A stretch of DNA of 64,000 nucleotides from Seriola aureovittata (lineage: Eukaryota > Chordata > Actinopteri > Carangiformes > Carangidae). Of this stretch, positions 10,463-21,775 are shown in pieces. How positions within the stretch are numbered: the first letter of the stretch is position 1; each line of letters begins with the position of its first letter. The translations under genes were made by a program, and so were the position numbers. The notes beneath the pieces were generated by a model that was given only the letters and a program-made list of their open reading frames with translations, was not told the DNA's origin and ran no database searches. The stretch spans positions 26,384,770-26,448,769 of the forward strand of contig NC_079366.1 of NCBI RefSeq assembly GCF_021018895.1, in the 5' to 3' direction.

Positions 10463-10812
10463 AGAAAAATAAACAGTCTAGAAGAAACGTTGTCTTTACT
10501 CACCAGGAGCTGTTTCCAGAGGTGGAAAGCAACACCAATGTTAACTCTCGTCTCTATAACGTCTGTTCTTCTACTGAAGTTAGCATGCTAACCAGCTAGC
10601 CCCAGCCTGTCTTGTCACTTTCAGATAGCGACTCAATGTAGCCTCCAATCTGCCCTGAAGACGTAATGCTGTTCAGAGGGCGTATTATAACCTCTTGTGT
10701 TATAAAGACCACGATGCCCGAAGCTCTTGTCAACCGACAGTCACCACCTCCTGCTCCAGGCAAGAAACCACATTCAGCTGCAGAGAAAACTCACAAATAG
10801 CCCCTTTAAACA
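10463..10812. mobile_element. MITE family A, copy 3 (5'-truncated)
   Basis: Same block order as copies 2 and 4: 'gtctagaagaaacgtt', 'aggtggaaagcaacacc', 'ctactgaagttagcatgctaacc', 'tctgccctgaagacgtaa', 'gggcgtattataacctcttg'. The right end aaactcacaaatagcccctt preserves the family's terminal repeat. The left terminus is absent. Confidence 0.82.
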
Positions 10813-11880
10813 TGAGCTGCATCCTGAACTGGGACCAGTACTGTACAGAACCTGAGTGATACTGGATTTTTCTTAAGGCTGATACCAGTATTGAAGTTTT
10901 AAAAAGCATTTATATATTCATATATTGACTGATTGCCATTTTTTTTTTTTTTTTTTTACAAAACACTAAGTGTAACCAAGCGCTTTTGATAAGGGTCCTT
11001 TCTTTAAAAGAAATATAATGACCACAACATGAACGGGCTATTTTACATTTTATCTTGCATTGTACTTCTCAATGCTCTTTGGCAGACAAACAATGTAATA
11101 GCATTATATTTTAAAATGACCTCAAACTATTTTGTTGTATTTCTGTATTGCAGTTTTTTTTTTTAAACTATGGTGGAACTGATATTTTGGAAATAAGCTA
11201 CTGGACTTTACAGTATACCGACCTGACAGATGTAGTGGTCCATCTTCAATGCTAGACTGTTCCATACCATGCATACAGCCATCAGATTTCTGAGTGTGCT
11301 CTTATTGGACAAATCTGTCATACGTTGCAACGCCACAAGGAGTTTAGGTGAGGCGAGACAATACCTGGAAGATATTAGAAAACATAAAAATAAGTATTCA
11401 ATCTTTGGGAATTTTTTTTATTTTTTATCCTGTGTCAAGCATAAAGAAGCGAGAGGTGATGTCACCATCTGATTATGGTTTTCTCTTTATCATCCTCCAT
11501 ATTGAGACGGTTGTGTCCATTGAGCTGCACACAGATCCACAGAGAAGTGACTGGCGGATAGATCATCATGTCATTGCTGCTTTTTCTGCCTCTGCCCTCA
11601 AACAGTGATGATGATGTCTTTATGACACGTCCCTGGGCAGGAGGAGGGAAGGAAGAGAGGGAGCCAAGGAGAGGCGGGTGGAAAGAGCGAGAGTTGGAGT
11701 GGAGGTGTTATTTTTAAGGCTTGTGGATGGAAAATTGTGGCACATTGACCGCATTTGGACCATGGCTACGGCAAGCCCAGCTGGACAAACAGAGCATTAA
11801 AAGAAAAGTAGGGCCTAATTTGGTGAAGAGGTAAAAGAAAACATATTGACATTAAGTTGGGATGAATTTATAGATTCAAA
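10813..11880. other. Non-coding, AT-rich stretch
   Basis: Poly-T runs near 10940-10958 and 11154-11164. Positions 10830-11225 may be a decayed dispersed repeat, without a second copy here. Positions 11600-11700 are purine-rich. Confidence 0.4.
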
Positions 11881-11910
11881 CAAAAGATAAATGATGAGAC
11901 AGGTCGTTAT

Positions 11911-12250
11911 TTTATTCTTTTTTTTTTCTTTTTTCCCCGTTTCCCCCTCATTACTCCTCCTCACCCCCCCCCATCCCGCCATGCCCATCCTGCTGGAACC
12001 TTTCTCTCCTGAATTTGTGGTGACTCCAGCAATAGTAACACCAGTGGAGGAAATCATTTGTGCCTCCAGGCGAGTCATTACAGAAGCAGAGTGTGAGATT
12101 GCAGTGACAAAACTCTGTCTCTGGCCTCACGACCAGCCAGAGACCAGCACACTTCTCCACACTCATTACTCCACAGCTCCTCTGCTCTCTCCTCCTCTTC
12201 TCTATTCTCCTTCTTATTCCTTTTCTCTCTGTTTCCTCCTCTGAAGTCCT
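11911..12250. other. Candidate conserved segment flanked by pyrimidine tracts
   Basis: Positions 11985-12130 are unique and balanced between CT-rich blocks (11911-11970 and 12160-12245). A plus-strand frame (11891-12244) crosses it; its middle part (EPFSPEFVVTP..VEEIICASRRV) has protein-like composition. However, no AG acceptor or donor frames it, and both ends are repeat-driven. More likely a non-coding conserved element than an exon. Confidence 0.28.
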
Positions 12251-12374
12251 CTCTCAAATTTTATTATATTCACCCCTCTTTATTTTAACTTCTTCTTCAA
12301 ATATTGAGTCATTTAGATTCAACCCTTCTTGTAGAAATCCCTTTTCCTTTACAACTAAACTGTTCTCTTAGTTA

Positions 12375-13030
12375 TGTTGTAATGGCAACGTAATCGCTGA
12401 ATGAAATGCGACATTTATTAGCGGCAGAAGCGTTACCAGGAGGTGGCTGTGATGGCTGGTGGATACGCAAGGTCCACAACTGTCACACAAGAGGTCAGGG
12501 TTTGCATCCAGAGTCCGGTCCGTGGTCAGGTTTAAGCAACAAAAGCACTTTGGTAGAGGTTAGGGAAAAATCTCAGCTTTTGTTAAGTGTTAATTGACAG
12601 GTTGTGTCTGAAGTCACTGTGAACTTTTTCTGGATTAAAAATCTTTTCCTAGCATTAACCAAGTGCTGTGAGAGTCTGAACAGAACCATAAAGAAAGCTT
12701 AACAATGCTGTAGTCACTACGAGCGGATATTTTGGCGGATAATCATCTCATCATTGCAAATGTGGGAAACCTCAATGATCTTCAAGGCCTAAATAAATAA
12801 ATAAAAAACAAAAAAAACCAAATACGTTGTCAGTGAACATTTTACTGTTGACACTTTACTATCGACATATTAGCGACTTGCCAAATACGTAAATTTCCTC
12901 ATTACGTCAATATAAAACGTAAGCTGGTCACATTTACGTGTCATGTAAATGTGGTTGCAAAACAGTTGCATATCAATGTGGTTTCTATGGGACAGAGTTG
13001 TTAAATGTGATTCCGTGTTTTACACAGTTT
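12375..13030 (+). mobile_element. Dispersed repeat family B, copy 2
   Basis: Aligned blocks with copy 1 and copy 3: 'gaatgaaatgcgacatttatta', 'caccagg'/'taccaggaggt', 'catccagagtcc', 'ggtcaggtttaagcaac'. Further downstream 'cgacatattagcgacttgcc' through 'cgtcaatataaaacgtaagc' matches copy 1. Boundaries are approximate. Confidence 0.65.
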
Positions 13031-13805
13031 TGCTTGAAAGTTTCCAAGAAATCACATTAATGTCTCACAACAAAAACTAATATTAGCAGCTACATGCAAA
13101 GCAAAATACATTTAAGGAGGTCATTGGACATGAGCATTAAAAGCATTAAAATATAACCTCAAATTAAGGTTTAAGGTCACTGGTACTGACAGCTGCATGA
13201 AAAACAAACACTTTAAATAAGAACGTGAAAAAACAACCAAACAAATGAATCACAGAAACATTCACTCTGTTAAAAACGACAAGGATCCTAGGTATTCTTA
13301 CACAAGCAGATAAAAAATATGTTTATGAACAATGATCAACAACTTGACTGTTATGTCCTTAAATGCATGAAAAACAACTAAACCAGTTTATGGATATTTT
13401 CCAATCTCCATGCAGGAGTAAAACTTTTTTAATTATGAATACAGACAAATATGTTTGTATTAACATGTTAACAGAACTGTATTTCATATGCATGTAATGT
13501 TTTTATTTTCTTATTTAATGGTATTCTAAATATTTGACACTTAATTGTGGTATAAAATGTAATAAACTAAGTAAAATGAATACTAATTGTACCTCTAGAA
13601 GTCAGTAAGAAGACGAATAAGCCATATTAAAGTTGTTAATACAACTTTATGACTTTTATTTTGTATCTATTTATAAAAAAAAAACATTTTGATCGACAAT
13701 ATCAAAACAAGATAAGAAGAAAAAGACTTGTCGTCTTTATTCGCAGGCTGTTTTTGCCATCGCTGGCCAGAAGGTGTCAGCTCTGTGTTGGGTAGCAGTC
13801 TGCAG

Positions 13806-13807
<2 letters not shown>
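13031..13807. other. Non-coding AT-rich stretch
   Basis: AT-rich with no recognised repeat until 13720. Positions 13735-13800 are unique and GC-balanced, immediately before the CA array. Confidence 0.45.

Positions 13808-13837
<30 letters not shown>
13808..13837. repeat. (CA)n microsatellite
   Basis: About 15 CA units, followed by imperfect CACA-rich sequence to 13882. Confidence 0.97.
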
Positions 13838-13842
<5 letters not shown>

Positions 13843-14021
13843 GTGCACACACATACACACTCATGCACACACATGTTCACATGTACAAAAGCCGGGTGCT
13901 ACGGCCCACTGATGTCCAGCTGCTCCTGTCAACACTCAGCTACAGCGTGTAATTCACCCTCACACACAACGGCAGCTGAGACCTGAGAGGAGCCCCACCC
14001 CACCCCGCCCCAACCCCCCCA

Positions 14022-14044
14022 ACACACACACACACACACACACA
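14022..14044. repeat. (CA)n microsatellite
   Basis: About 11 CA units, preceded by a C-rich patch (13991-14020). Confidence 0.95.
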
Positions 14045-14261
14045 TGAGCTGACACACAGAGGGATGGGAGGAAATAAGAGGTGGAAACAGAGAAAGATAG
14101 TTAAAAATAAAAGTGGACAGAGAGGAAGTGGGAGAGCTGGACATGGAGAGGGAGAGCTGTGGGTGACAGACGCACAGAGAGCCAGACAAAAAGGGAGAAG
14201 GGGGGAGGGGCGCTGTGTTTAAGTGGCCTAATCAAGGGGACCTCCCCTTCAAAGGGAAAAC

Positions 14262-14335
14262 TGGTGTGTGTGAGTGTGTATGTGTGTGTTTATGCAGGGG
14301 GGTGGGGGAGGGAAGGAGGGTGGGTGGGTGGGTTA
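14262..14335. repeat. Imperfect (GT)n followed by G-rich GGGT/GGTG run
   Basis: GTGTGTGAGTGTGTATGTG-type sequence, then runs of 3-4 G (about 14298-14333) that could support a G-quadruplex on the plus strand. Confidence 0.7.
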
Positions 14336-14518
14336 CACATGGACAGACTGAGTCCAAGTTCCCCCGCAATTATCAACTTACCCATCCTCCCCCTCCTCCT
14401 CGTCTCCCCCCTTCATCCCCTGAGAGACCCAAGCTGCTGTACCCATCAACAACTCATTCAGGCCTTAACAAAGCAGCACCACGCCCACCCACCCCCCCTG
14501 AGCAACCCCCCCCCCACC

Positions 14519-14546
14519 CACACACACACACACACAAACACACACA
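14519..14546. repeat. (CA)n microsatellite after a poly-C run
   Basis: A C-rich run (about 14506-14515), then about nine CA units and an interrupted ACACAC tail. Confidence 0.93.
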
Positions 14547-15202
14547 TTTTACAACTGTGCAGCCCAGTCGATGCTGACTGTAGATTTGTTCCCACATTGG
14601 AATCATTTGAAGACAATTTCCAAAATCAGACGGACATGTCGACGATGTGATCTCTTTCCATGTTCAGTTTTTTGTGATCCAGTGATCACAGTGAACTTTT
14701 AAAGTGTCGCTTTGTATGTTCGTCTCCTTGGTATTAATTCTCCTGCTATAAACAATTAAAAAAAAAAAAAAAAACTTCTAATATATAAATGTTGTAATCC
14801 TGTGGTTGCATTTACCAGACATGAGGCCACTTTTAATAACACAAAGAAAATATGGAAAATGTTACAGGCAATATAACTTTTTAAACGTTTTTACAGTTTT
14901 TGTTTTGCCATTAAAATTACAGTTTTGTCCTAATTTCAATCTTTAATTCTGGTGTTTTCATGACGTTTCCCAAAAAAGATTCTTCTTCTGCTCACATGAC
15001 AAGCATTTGATAATCATTTTCAAAATGGAGAAAACATTTTGATGTGCTCTGTTCCTCAGGTGATTTTTTAATGTTTTGGTTGTAAAGGTCACATAAAGGA
15101 GCAGCCTGTTCTAGTAACAGAAGCTTATTTTTGTGCTAACTCATGTTGTATCCTGCTTCCTTTTAAAGTGAGAACCTGGTAGAAGCACAGGGGAAATTGA
15201 CT
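14547..15202. other. Non-coding AT-rich stretch
   Basis: Contains an A-run at about 14758-14774. No recognised gene or repeat family. Confidence 0.5.
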
Positions 15203-15250
15203 CTGTGTGTGTCCGTGTGTGTCCGTGTGTGTGTGTGTGTGTGTGTGTGC
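15203..15250. repeat. (GT)n microsatellite, interrupted
   Basis: TGTGTGTGTCCG units giving way to pure GT. Confidence 0.95.
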
Positions 15251-15372
15251 GATGTACATGGCTGGCGTGTGCCGCTCCACATGCTGAACATGCCCTGAGG
15301 CCATCATTTCACCTCCGGCACTCTTAATGTGGAGCGCTCGCTGTGTGTGTGAACAATATATGCATTTATGCC

Positions 15373-15402
15373 TCCCTCTCTCTCTCTCTCTCACTCTCTC
15401 TG

Positions 15403-15442
<40 letters not shown>

Positions 15443-15451
15443 AGTGTGTGT

Positions 15452-15491
<40 letters not shown>
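15373..15491. repeat. Compound (CT)n-(GT)n microsatellite
   Basis: CT-rich run 15373-15403, then GT from 15405 to 15491 with two GA interruptions. About 40 GT units in total. Confidence 0.97.
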
Positions 15492-15492
<1 letters not shown>

Positions 15493-15659
15493 GTGCGTAT
15501 TTGTTCTGTAAGCCTTCAGTAATAAGGTTGGCCATGGTGCATCAGAGATAAGGCATTAGGCTGTTGACCTCTGACCTCTACTTCTGTTTAATACGGAAAC
15601 CCGTTCACTAACACCCAGGAGAAACCATGTTTAAGAGGCGCAAACTGCTTAATGAAATT

Positions 15660-15660
<1 letters not shown>

Positions 15661-15686
<26 letters not shown>
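15661..15686. repeat. (GT)n microsatellite
   Basis: About 13 units. Confidence 0.97.
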
Positions 15687-15692
<6 letters not shown>

Positions 15693-15734
15693 TAATTGAG
15701 CCAGCTTTGTAAAGCAGCTGTATTTGAAGTGTTG

Positions 15735-16075
15735 TCTTGCATGACTCCTAGAAATTACATTTATGTACGACTGCAGTCTCTGGCTGGATTATGTTCAGAG
15801 GCAACATATTTCTTTTTATTCTGAATGAATGAATCACTACATTTATTAACGTCAGCAGTGTCACCAGGAGATGTACAAAGTGCACGACTGTCACACCAGA
15901 GAGGGGTTTGCCTCCAGAGTCCAGTCTGTGGGTGGGTTCAGGCAAAAAAAGCACCTTGAGGATTAAAGTTCGGGGGAAGAAAGTGGTTTTGGTTAAATCT
16001 AAATAAACATGTCTAAAGTTTTTCTTCATTAAACCAAACCTCGATCTTTCACCTTAACTCGGTCACTACAAGCAG
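15735..16075 (+). mobile_element. Dispersed repeat family B, copy 3
   Basis: Matches copies 1 and 2 (ctcctagaaattaca, gaatgaatgaatcac, tttattaacgtcagcag, caccaggag, 'cctccagagtccagtc'). Positions 15781-15802 are an exact 22-bp match to the reverse complement of 63383-63404. Confidence 0.7.
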
Positions 16076-16494
16076 ATATTGCACTGCAAGATCATATATT
16101 TTAATTTAAAAGAAGATGCACATTTTAAATTGCAGTGTGTTAGCACCCTAGCAACATGTTTCTAAGTCTTTAAATATATATATTGTGATATAATGGAAGT
16201 GGAGATTTATTTCAAGCCTTGGAAGTGGAAGTCAGTGTTACATGTGGAGATCACAGTGAAAGGAACAGACAGTGACAGATCAGCGGGGACTGGATAATAC
16301 AGGGAGGAAGTCTTTACCAGGACAGAAAAATGAACTGTTCTCAGCTGTCTCCTTCGCTTTTTATCCACTTAGGACGCAGTGAAGCCTCTTCACCCTCCAC
16401 CGCTGCTTTTGTCCTTCCCTCCTCCACCGTCTCACACTCCACCTTTTTAAAATTATATCTTCTTCACTCTCTGTTTCTTCCTCCCTATAAGCTC
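16076..16494. other. Non-coding stretch
   Basis: AT-rich to about 16200; from 16380 pyrimidine-rich. Nothing else recognised. Confidence 0.45.
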
Positions 16495-16640
16495 TCCTCC
16501 TCCTCCTCCTCCTCCCCCCTCAATATTATCTCTTGGTCTCCTGCTCCCCCCTCCTCTTCTTCCTCCTCCTCCTCCTCCTCCTCTGTCTTTCTTCCCTCTT
16601 TCATTTGTTCTCCCCTCTTTCGTTCCCTCTCCTCACTTTG
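16495..16640. repeat. (TCC)n tracts within a pyrimidine-rich segment
   Basis: Two CTC/TCC trinucleotide arrays (about 16496-16517 and 16551-16582) separated by unique sequence. The Ser-rich frames across them are artefacts. Confidence 0.9.
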
Positions 16641-16736
16641 AGCGAAATAGATTTTCAATTACGTGCTGAGTGCCTGGAAGCTTCTATATTTCCCAACCTG
16701 ACCCCAATACAGCCGAAGTGACACCCCACGCACCAG

Positions 16737-16738
<2 letters not shown>

Positions 16739-16769
<31 letters not shown>

Positions 16770-16787
16770 ACACACACACATATATAT
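16739..16787. repeat. Compound (CA)n-(TA)n microsatellite
   Basis: About 14 AC units, an AATA interruption, five CA units, then TATATAT. Confidence 0.95.
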
Positions 16788-16979
16788 CGACACAACACAC
16801 ACACACTCTCACACGCATCTGATACACTTCCGCCTCCACTTACAGCCTAATGGAGTGGAGGAGAGGCTGGAGAATGTCTTCTGTGTCCCGGACAAACCCG
16901 GTAAACTACCTGACACACACAACTACCCCACACACACAGAAAAATGAAACACTGCAGAAGTGAGGTCCTTATTCATAAA

Positions 16980-17180
16980 ATCAGATGAGACCAGACTTTA
17001 TTAATCCTACAGGAATTATTTAGAGAGCGAATACCGCAGTTGTGGCAATTTCCTTTTTTTTTTTAGTCTTGCATATTGTTATTATGTGTTATGTATTTAT
17101 TGTTCAAGTGTGTGTTCTGTGTTTTATGTGACTGCAAGACAAATTTCCCCTTTGGGAAAATAAAGTTGAAGTTGAAAGTT
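16980..17180. mobile_element. Two opposed retroelement 3'-tail remnants
   Basis: 16990-17020 (agactttattaatcctacaggaatt) reads on the minus strand as aattcctgtaggattaataaagtct. 17130-17170 (acaaatttccc ctttgggaaaataaag) is the same type of 'aatttccc..ggg..aataaag' tail on the plus strand. Such tails end many fish LINE/SINE copies. No coding remnant is present, so the family is not assigned. Confidence 0.5.
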
Positions 17181-18472
17181 AAGCACCTATCTGACCTACA
17201 ATATAATCTGGAAAAGCTCTTTTGACATAAATTCCCTAGCCGCTGTAAAACATTACAACGATCACAGCTCCATGTCTCACCCCTGCCCTTAGTTCAACAT
17301 TACTTAAAACCTAAACCAGGCCTTCCAAAAACTGAATCTTAACCCTCAAGAAAACATTTAAAGAAGCAAAGGCTGAGTAAAATGGCCATACTTTCCAAAT
17401 ATGTCCAGCGCTCTGGTGAATAATTTATTATCAGACCAGAGAATCTGATATTCAAATAAACTCTCGTTGCACTTTTAATTAACGTAGCAGCAACAAGTAA
17501 CAAGTAACAAGCCAGCCATAGAAAAATACCTGAACACATGAGGCGTGAACCGCTTAATGAACACACATACAGAGCCACCGACACTATAGTGCAACACTTC
17601 ACCTCATTAAGCCCACAAACACTGAATCTGTGAAAGTGAAAGAACAGGATCTGGACAGGCAAAGAGAGAGCAGATACTATCGTTCGGTGCTGTGAAGAAC
17701 TCAAAATTAAGAGCGTGTGCACTAACACAATAAATGCTCGATGATGTGTGTCTTCATAATTTAGTGACTTCAGGTTTGTCTGTTCAGGTGAAGGTTTGGA
17801 GCGAAGGACATCCCGTCTGTAGCTGAGGGCAGACTCAGTGAGGATTGGACAGATGGACGCTTACATGTTTAATAGGAAGTCATTCTCTGGTTCTTATCAG
17901 ATTGGATTATTTCTTCATTATTTACAAACACTTTACCAAGTCTCCATATTTAGCGTTGATAATTGGTATGCAAACTTTTAATAAATAATTTATGACACTG
18001 TAATGGAGTTGTAAGCAGATGAACATGTTTATTTATAACTTTAACCCCTGTGGGCATACGTGAGGCTGGTGTGTAAACAGATATTGAATGACAATATAGT
18101 ACGATAAAACACAGCTGTAATCATATAAAATGTTTTCAAAGGAGAAATTATAAATACGAATACATTAATAAACACATAGAAATGTCCTTACACTACATTA
18201 TATTGTGTCAAACGTATTAAAAGTTTACTTCTTAAAAATGCTAAATGGGAGGAAATAAAGTAAATTGTTACCTCTTATTTTCTTTTAGCCAATTAGGAAC
18301 TCCTATATTGCATGTATGAGGATTTTATTTGTGAAGTCAAAATCATGATGCAGAAAATTTTGGAAATGTGCGAATAAAACAAAAAAAGCTCTACAAAGAA
18401 CACAATTTACACCCTCTGTCCACATGTCTGTGTGTCTGTACGTATGTGTGAGGGATAGATGGTGAGGTAGAC

Positions 18473-18473
<1 letters not shown>
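17181..18473. other. Non-coding stretch, partly decayed repeat
   Basis: Positions 17925-18240 (ataaataatttatgacactgtaa; ataaacacatagaaatgtcc) resemble a repeat I have seen in teleost genomes, but there is no second copy here to confirm it. The rest is unremarkable. The 129-codon minus frame at 17339-17728 has no recognisable domain or splice context. Confidence 0.35.

Positions 18474-18527
<54 letters not shown>
18474..18527. repeat. (GT)n microsatellite
   Basis: 27 uninterrupted GT units, one of the longer pure arrays in the window. Confidence 0.98.
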
Positions 18528-18528
<1 letters not shown>

Positions 18529-18539
18529 TCTGCGTGCCC

Positions 18540-18670
18540 GCGGCCTCTTCATCTCATCAGTAGAAATCTATTCTGCTCAGACTCATCCAATAAGGTGGGT
18601 AATGATACTCCACTCTAATATTGGGACCGTCCAAATTGAACACATTTAAACTTTAATGCAAGTCAAGTCC
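18540..18670. other. Candidate conserved non-coding element
   Basis: Unique, evenly composed sequence between two GT-rich segments (cttcatctcatcagtagaaa through ctggggagaatgtaatct). Called on texture only. Confidence 0.28.
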
Positions 18671-19175
18671 TGGGGAGAATGTAATCTACCCCACTTAGTG
18701 TGCGTGTGTGTATATTCGAAGGTTTGTGCGTGTGAACCCACGTGCGTCTGTGTCTGTGTAATGTAAAGCTGTTATTTTTCTCTCTCTCTGTGGCTCTGCT
18801 AATGAATTTAAATATGTTGAATTAGTTTTCAGACGAAGATGAGAGGTGAGATGAGAACGTGTGTGAAGTGCTGCAGAGAGGTTGTTTGAGCAGTTGAAGC
18901 AACAGTGTCTCGTGTTTACAGGCTCCAGCTGAGAGGAGCTCCGCAATGAGAAAAACACATTGCACACCTTTCAACCTCGCTCCGCTCATCCTTAACACAG
19001 AGAAGGTTCACGCTCTTTTGCTTTTTTTCCCCCTGTGAATATATATCGACTTGAAACTTTGGAAGCATGTTTTTTTTAAAATACATTTGATCTGTTTTTG
19101 ACCTAAAAGCTATGTAAATTATCTCAGCCTATCTCATTAACTGACTGCAGTAGGCCTAGTGGTCAGCCACTTAGT
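18671..19175. other. Non-coding stretch
   Basis: No recognised repeat or gene. Confidence 0.4.
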
Positions 19176-19179
19176 CATC

Positions 19180-20145
19180 ACACAGTTGTATTTTCATGTA
19201 AAGTACAAAAACAAAAAGAAAACAAAACAATGCGGCAACATTTAACACTTAGTGGTAATTAGCAAATTAAGCAAAAGATGGTGAACATGGTAAACATCTT
19301 ACAAAAAAATAAACATAGAGTAAACATTATTTTATGGACATTTATTTTATAGTTACTTTTCTAATTATAAAACAACTTTTTTTTTTAATTTAAAACATTT
19401 CTATTTCATAAACATTACTTATAAATATCATATTTTTACCTAAAATTTCTGGTTATGATGTCAGCCTTTTAACTAACTGAAAACAGTCAAGTGAAAACAA
19501 CAGACCATTCTTGATTCAGACATTTAACACTTGTGTTACAGAACACAGGTGCATTTTTCATCTAAAACACAAAAGCAGACGCAGCAAAATGTAACTTTTC
19601 TGCCATTCTTTGTCTAATAGCAAATGTTAGCATTCAGCATCATTTTAGTAAACATCATACAAAACCACTAAACATGACTGTGTGTACATAAATTATTATT
19701 TATGTGAACATTTATTACAGGGCAAAGTTGCATTTTTATGTTAAAAAAAGAGAAAAAAAACCCCAAGGAAACAAAATGTAACTTTTTTATCCATGCTTTG
19801 CGTTCACTGCTAATTAGCAAAAGCTAGCATGCGAAACTAAGAGAGTGAACATGCTAACTATTGTAGGCTACCTTACTTTCACCTCTGTAGGCTCACACTG
19901 AATATGAAGCTCCTCCAAGCAGCTGGCTAACTTAGCTTATCATAAAGACTAAAAACATCTTACAAGCATCCAGCTCACCAATCAACATGTTGTATCTTGA
20001 AACTATTCTTTTAGCAACAGTATGTTGACATTGTCTCTGTTAATATGTTAGCATGCTAATGTTAGCACTTAGCTCAAAGTACTACTGTGTCTAAGTTCAG
20101 CCTCAAAGAGCTGCTAGCAGCGCTGTAGACTCTCAGTCTTGTTTT
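19180..20145 (+). mobile_element. Dispersed repeat family G, copy 1, with internal duplications
   Basis: 20035-20145 (atgttagcatgctaatgttagcacttagctcaaag through gctgtagactctcagtcttg) matches the 3' part of a repeat I recognise as common in teleost genomes. Upstream, a unit with 'aaaacaaaatgtaact..ctaattagcaaa..gctagcatg..agtaaacat' recurs at about 19180-19330, 19545-19680 and 19725-19870, so the region contains degenerate internal repeats. No coding capacity. Confidence 0.5.
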
Positions 20146-20870
20146 GGCCTGTCAAATGAAAAGCTAAAAAACGAAACATGTATTCTAGCGTACAGACAAA
20201 GCTCAATTATTGGAGTGGTTGTTAATGCTTAATTTTGATGTGGTTAAGTCAGCTGACTTTCGCTTGTAAAATAAGACAAAATTTAATTTTCCTTTCTTTG
20301 ATTCCTGTTTTATTTTAGCGGTAGACTATATGTTTTGTCAGTAATTTGTGAATCTCATTGTACATATGGTGTGATTGGCGATTATGAAAATGATGTGAGT
20401 CTGTATTCTTTATTTTTGGAAATTTTGAAGTCTTGTTTAAAAATGTAAGTACACATACAGGATCCGGTTTGTATTCGATTTTCCTGTCCTGTCATGTACA
20501 CCTAAGCCCGGTTCGTAATTAAATTTGTGAGTAGCTGTGTGTGTGTGTGTGTGAGAGTGTGTGTGTGTGAGAGTGTACGTGAGTCATCATTCTTGCGTGT
20601 GTGTGTTGTTTGGGGGGAAAGTGTCGCGATTGATTATTTAGACCTTCTCCAGCTCTATTTGTGCACAGCTCAAACGTCCGTCCACGAATTCGAACGTGTG
20701 CATGTGTGCGGCGTTTTACCACTAATCCATGAAGAATCCTCTATGGCCTCCATTTCCTCTTCCTCCCAGGATGTCAGGGTCACATCAAAGGAAAATCAGC
20801 GACCTTTGACCCCGTGACCCCAGTTTAGCAGCTTTACGAGTGAGCAGGGCAAGAATCCATTAGCTACAGG
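20146..20870. other. Non-coding stretch with interrupted (GT)n
   Basis: Interrupted GT/GA repeat at 20536-20576. The remainder has no recognised feature. A 96-codon frame (20527-20817) starts in the GT repeat and is not called. Confidence 0.45.
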
Positions 20871-20872
20871 AA

Positions 20873-20908
20873 CATCATCATCAACAGTGATGATGATGAT
20901 GATGATGA
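20873..20908. repeat. (ATC)n/(GAT)n inverted trinucleotide repeat (hairpin)
   Basis: catcatcatca (20873-20883), a 4-nt acag spacer, then tgatgatgatg and further GAT units to 20908. The arms pair perfectly over 11 bp. Confidence 0.85.
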
Positions 20909-21584
20909 AGCTGGAGTCAAAACATTAAGGCAGATTTTGAATCTATGGGACAATAGTTAAAAATGCCACAATGTTGACTTCATAATAATTACATTTGAGG
21001 ACAGGTAATGGAAAAATAATAAAAATTTTATTAGCAAAACTAAATTGTGACACATGATTGTGAATGTTATTCAGTCATAGAACTAAACTAAATATAAATT
21101 ATTCTATCAAATGACTATGACAGAACCAGATATGTTTTTAGCACACTGATTACATATCTTTAATGACTCTCCTTTTTTGTCTTTAATATTTCAATGACAC
21201 AATTATTTTGTACATGAAAACCTGATGAGATTAGATTTCGATCCTTGTTTTCATAACTATTGAAAAATGATAGGGCAAACTGAATAGTGCTTAAAGTGCG
21301 TGAGTGCTGTGTGTGTGTGCATGTGTGTGAGTGCATTTGTGCTTGTAGATGGGGCTAACCTGCATTTAAAACAGCCCTCGGCACTGCTCCCTGTTTTTGT
21401 CTTTTTCACAATGAGTAACTTATCTAAACCATCCCCTCTTCAACGCTCAGCTCCAACTACCTATTTATCCATTTTGAGTTGCGTGCAGCCCGTCGTTAGT
21501 ATTCCGGTACACACCTCAACAAAGCCATTATCATAAAAACACACATTCACATGCAGATGGATTGCTCTTAGCCTCTTAGCTCCG
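20909..21584. other. Non-coding AT-rich stretch
   Basis: No recognised repeat; a short imperfect GT run at 21308-21340. Confidence 0.45.
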
Positions 21585-21775
21585 CAGCTAATGGTGCTAG
21601 CCACTTAATTAAGGTCACTTATGGACAAACTCTGTTAGCATGGGCACTAATAAGTACTGCCCAGACAATGGGACTGAGTGTGCGTGTGTGTGAGTGTGTG
21701 TATGGTAATGATATTGCTGTAAAGCCTGACCTGCAGTCTCCATTATCACCAGCTTATTGAGTGGTTTGTTTTGCA
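21585..21775. other. Candidate conserved non-coding element
   Basis: Unique sequence containing gccacttaattaagg (about 21600-21614) and an even composition, broken only by a short GT run (21680-21703). Inferred from texture. Confidence 0.3.

Noticed and set aside
11985..12130. Possible coding exon (VEEIICASRRV...)
   Set aside because: No acceptor or donor at its edges, and the frame is bounded by CT-rich artefact sequence. Kept only as a conserved-element candidate.
14159..14650. 163-codon plus-strand frame
   Set aside because: Crosses GT, poly-G, poly-C and CA repeats; no recognisable domain.
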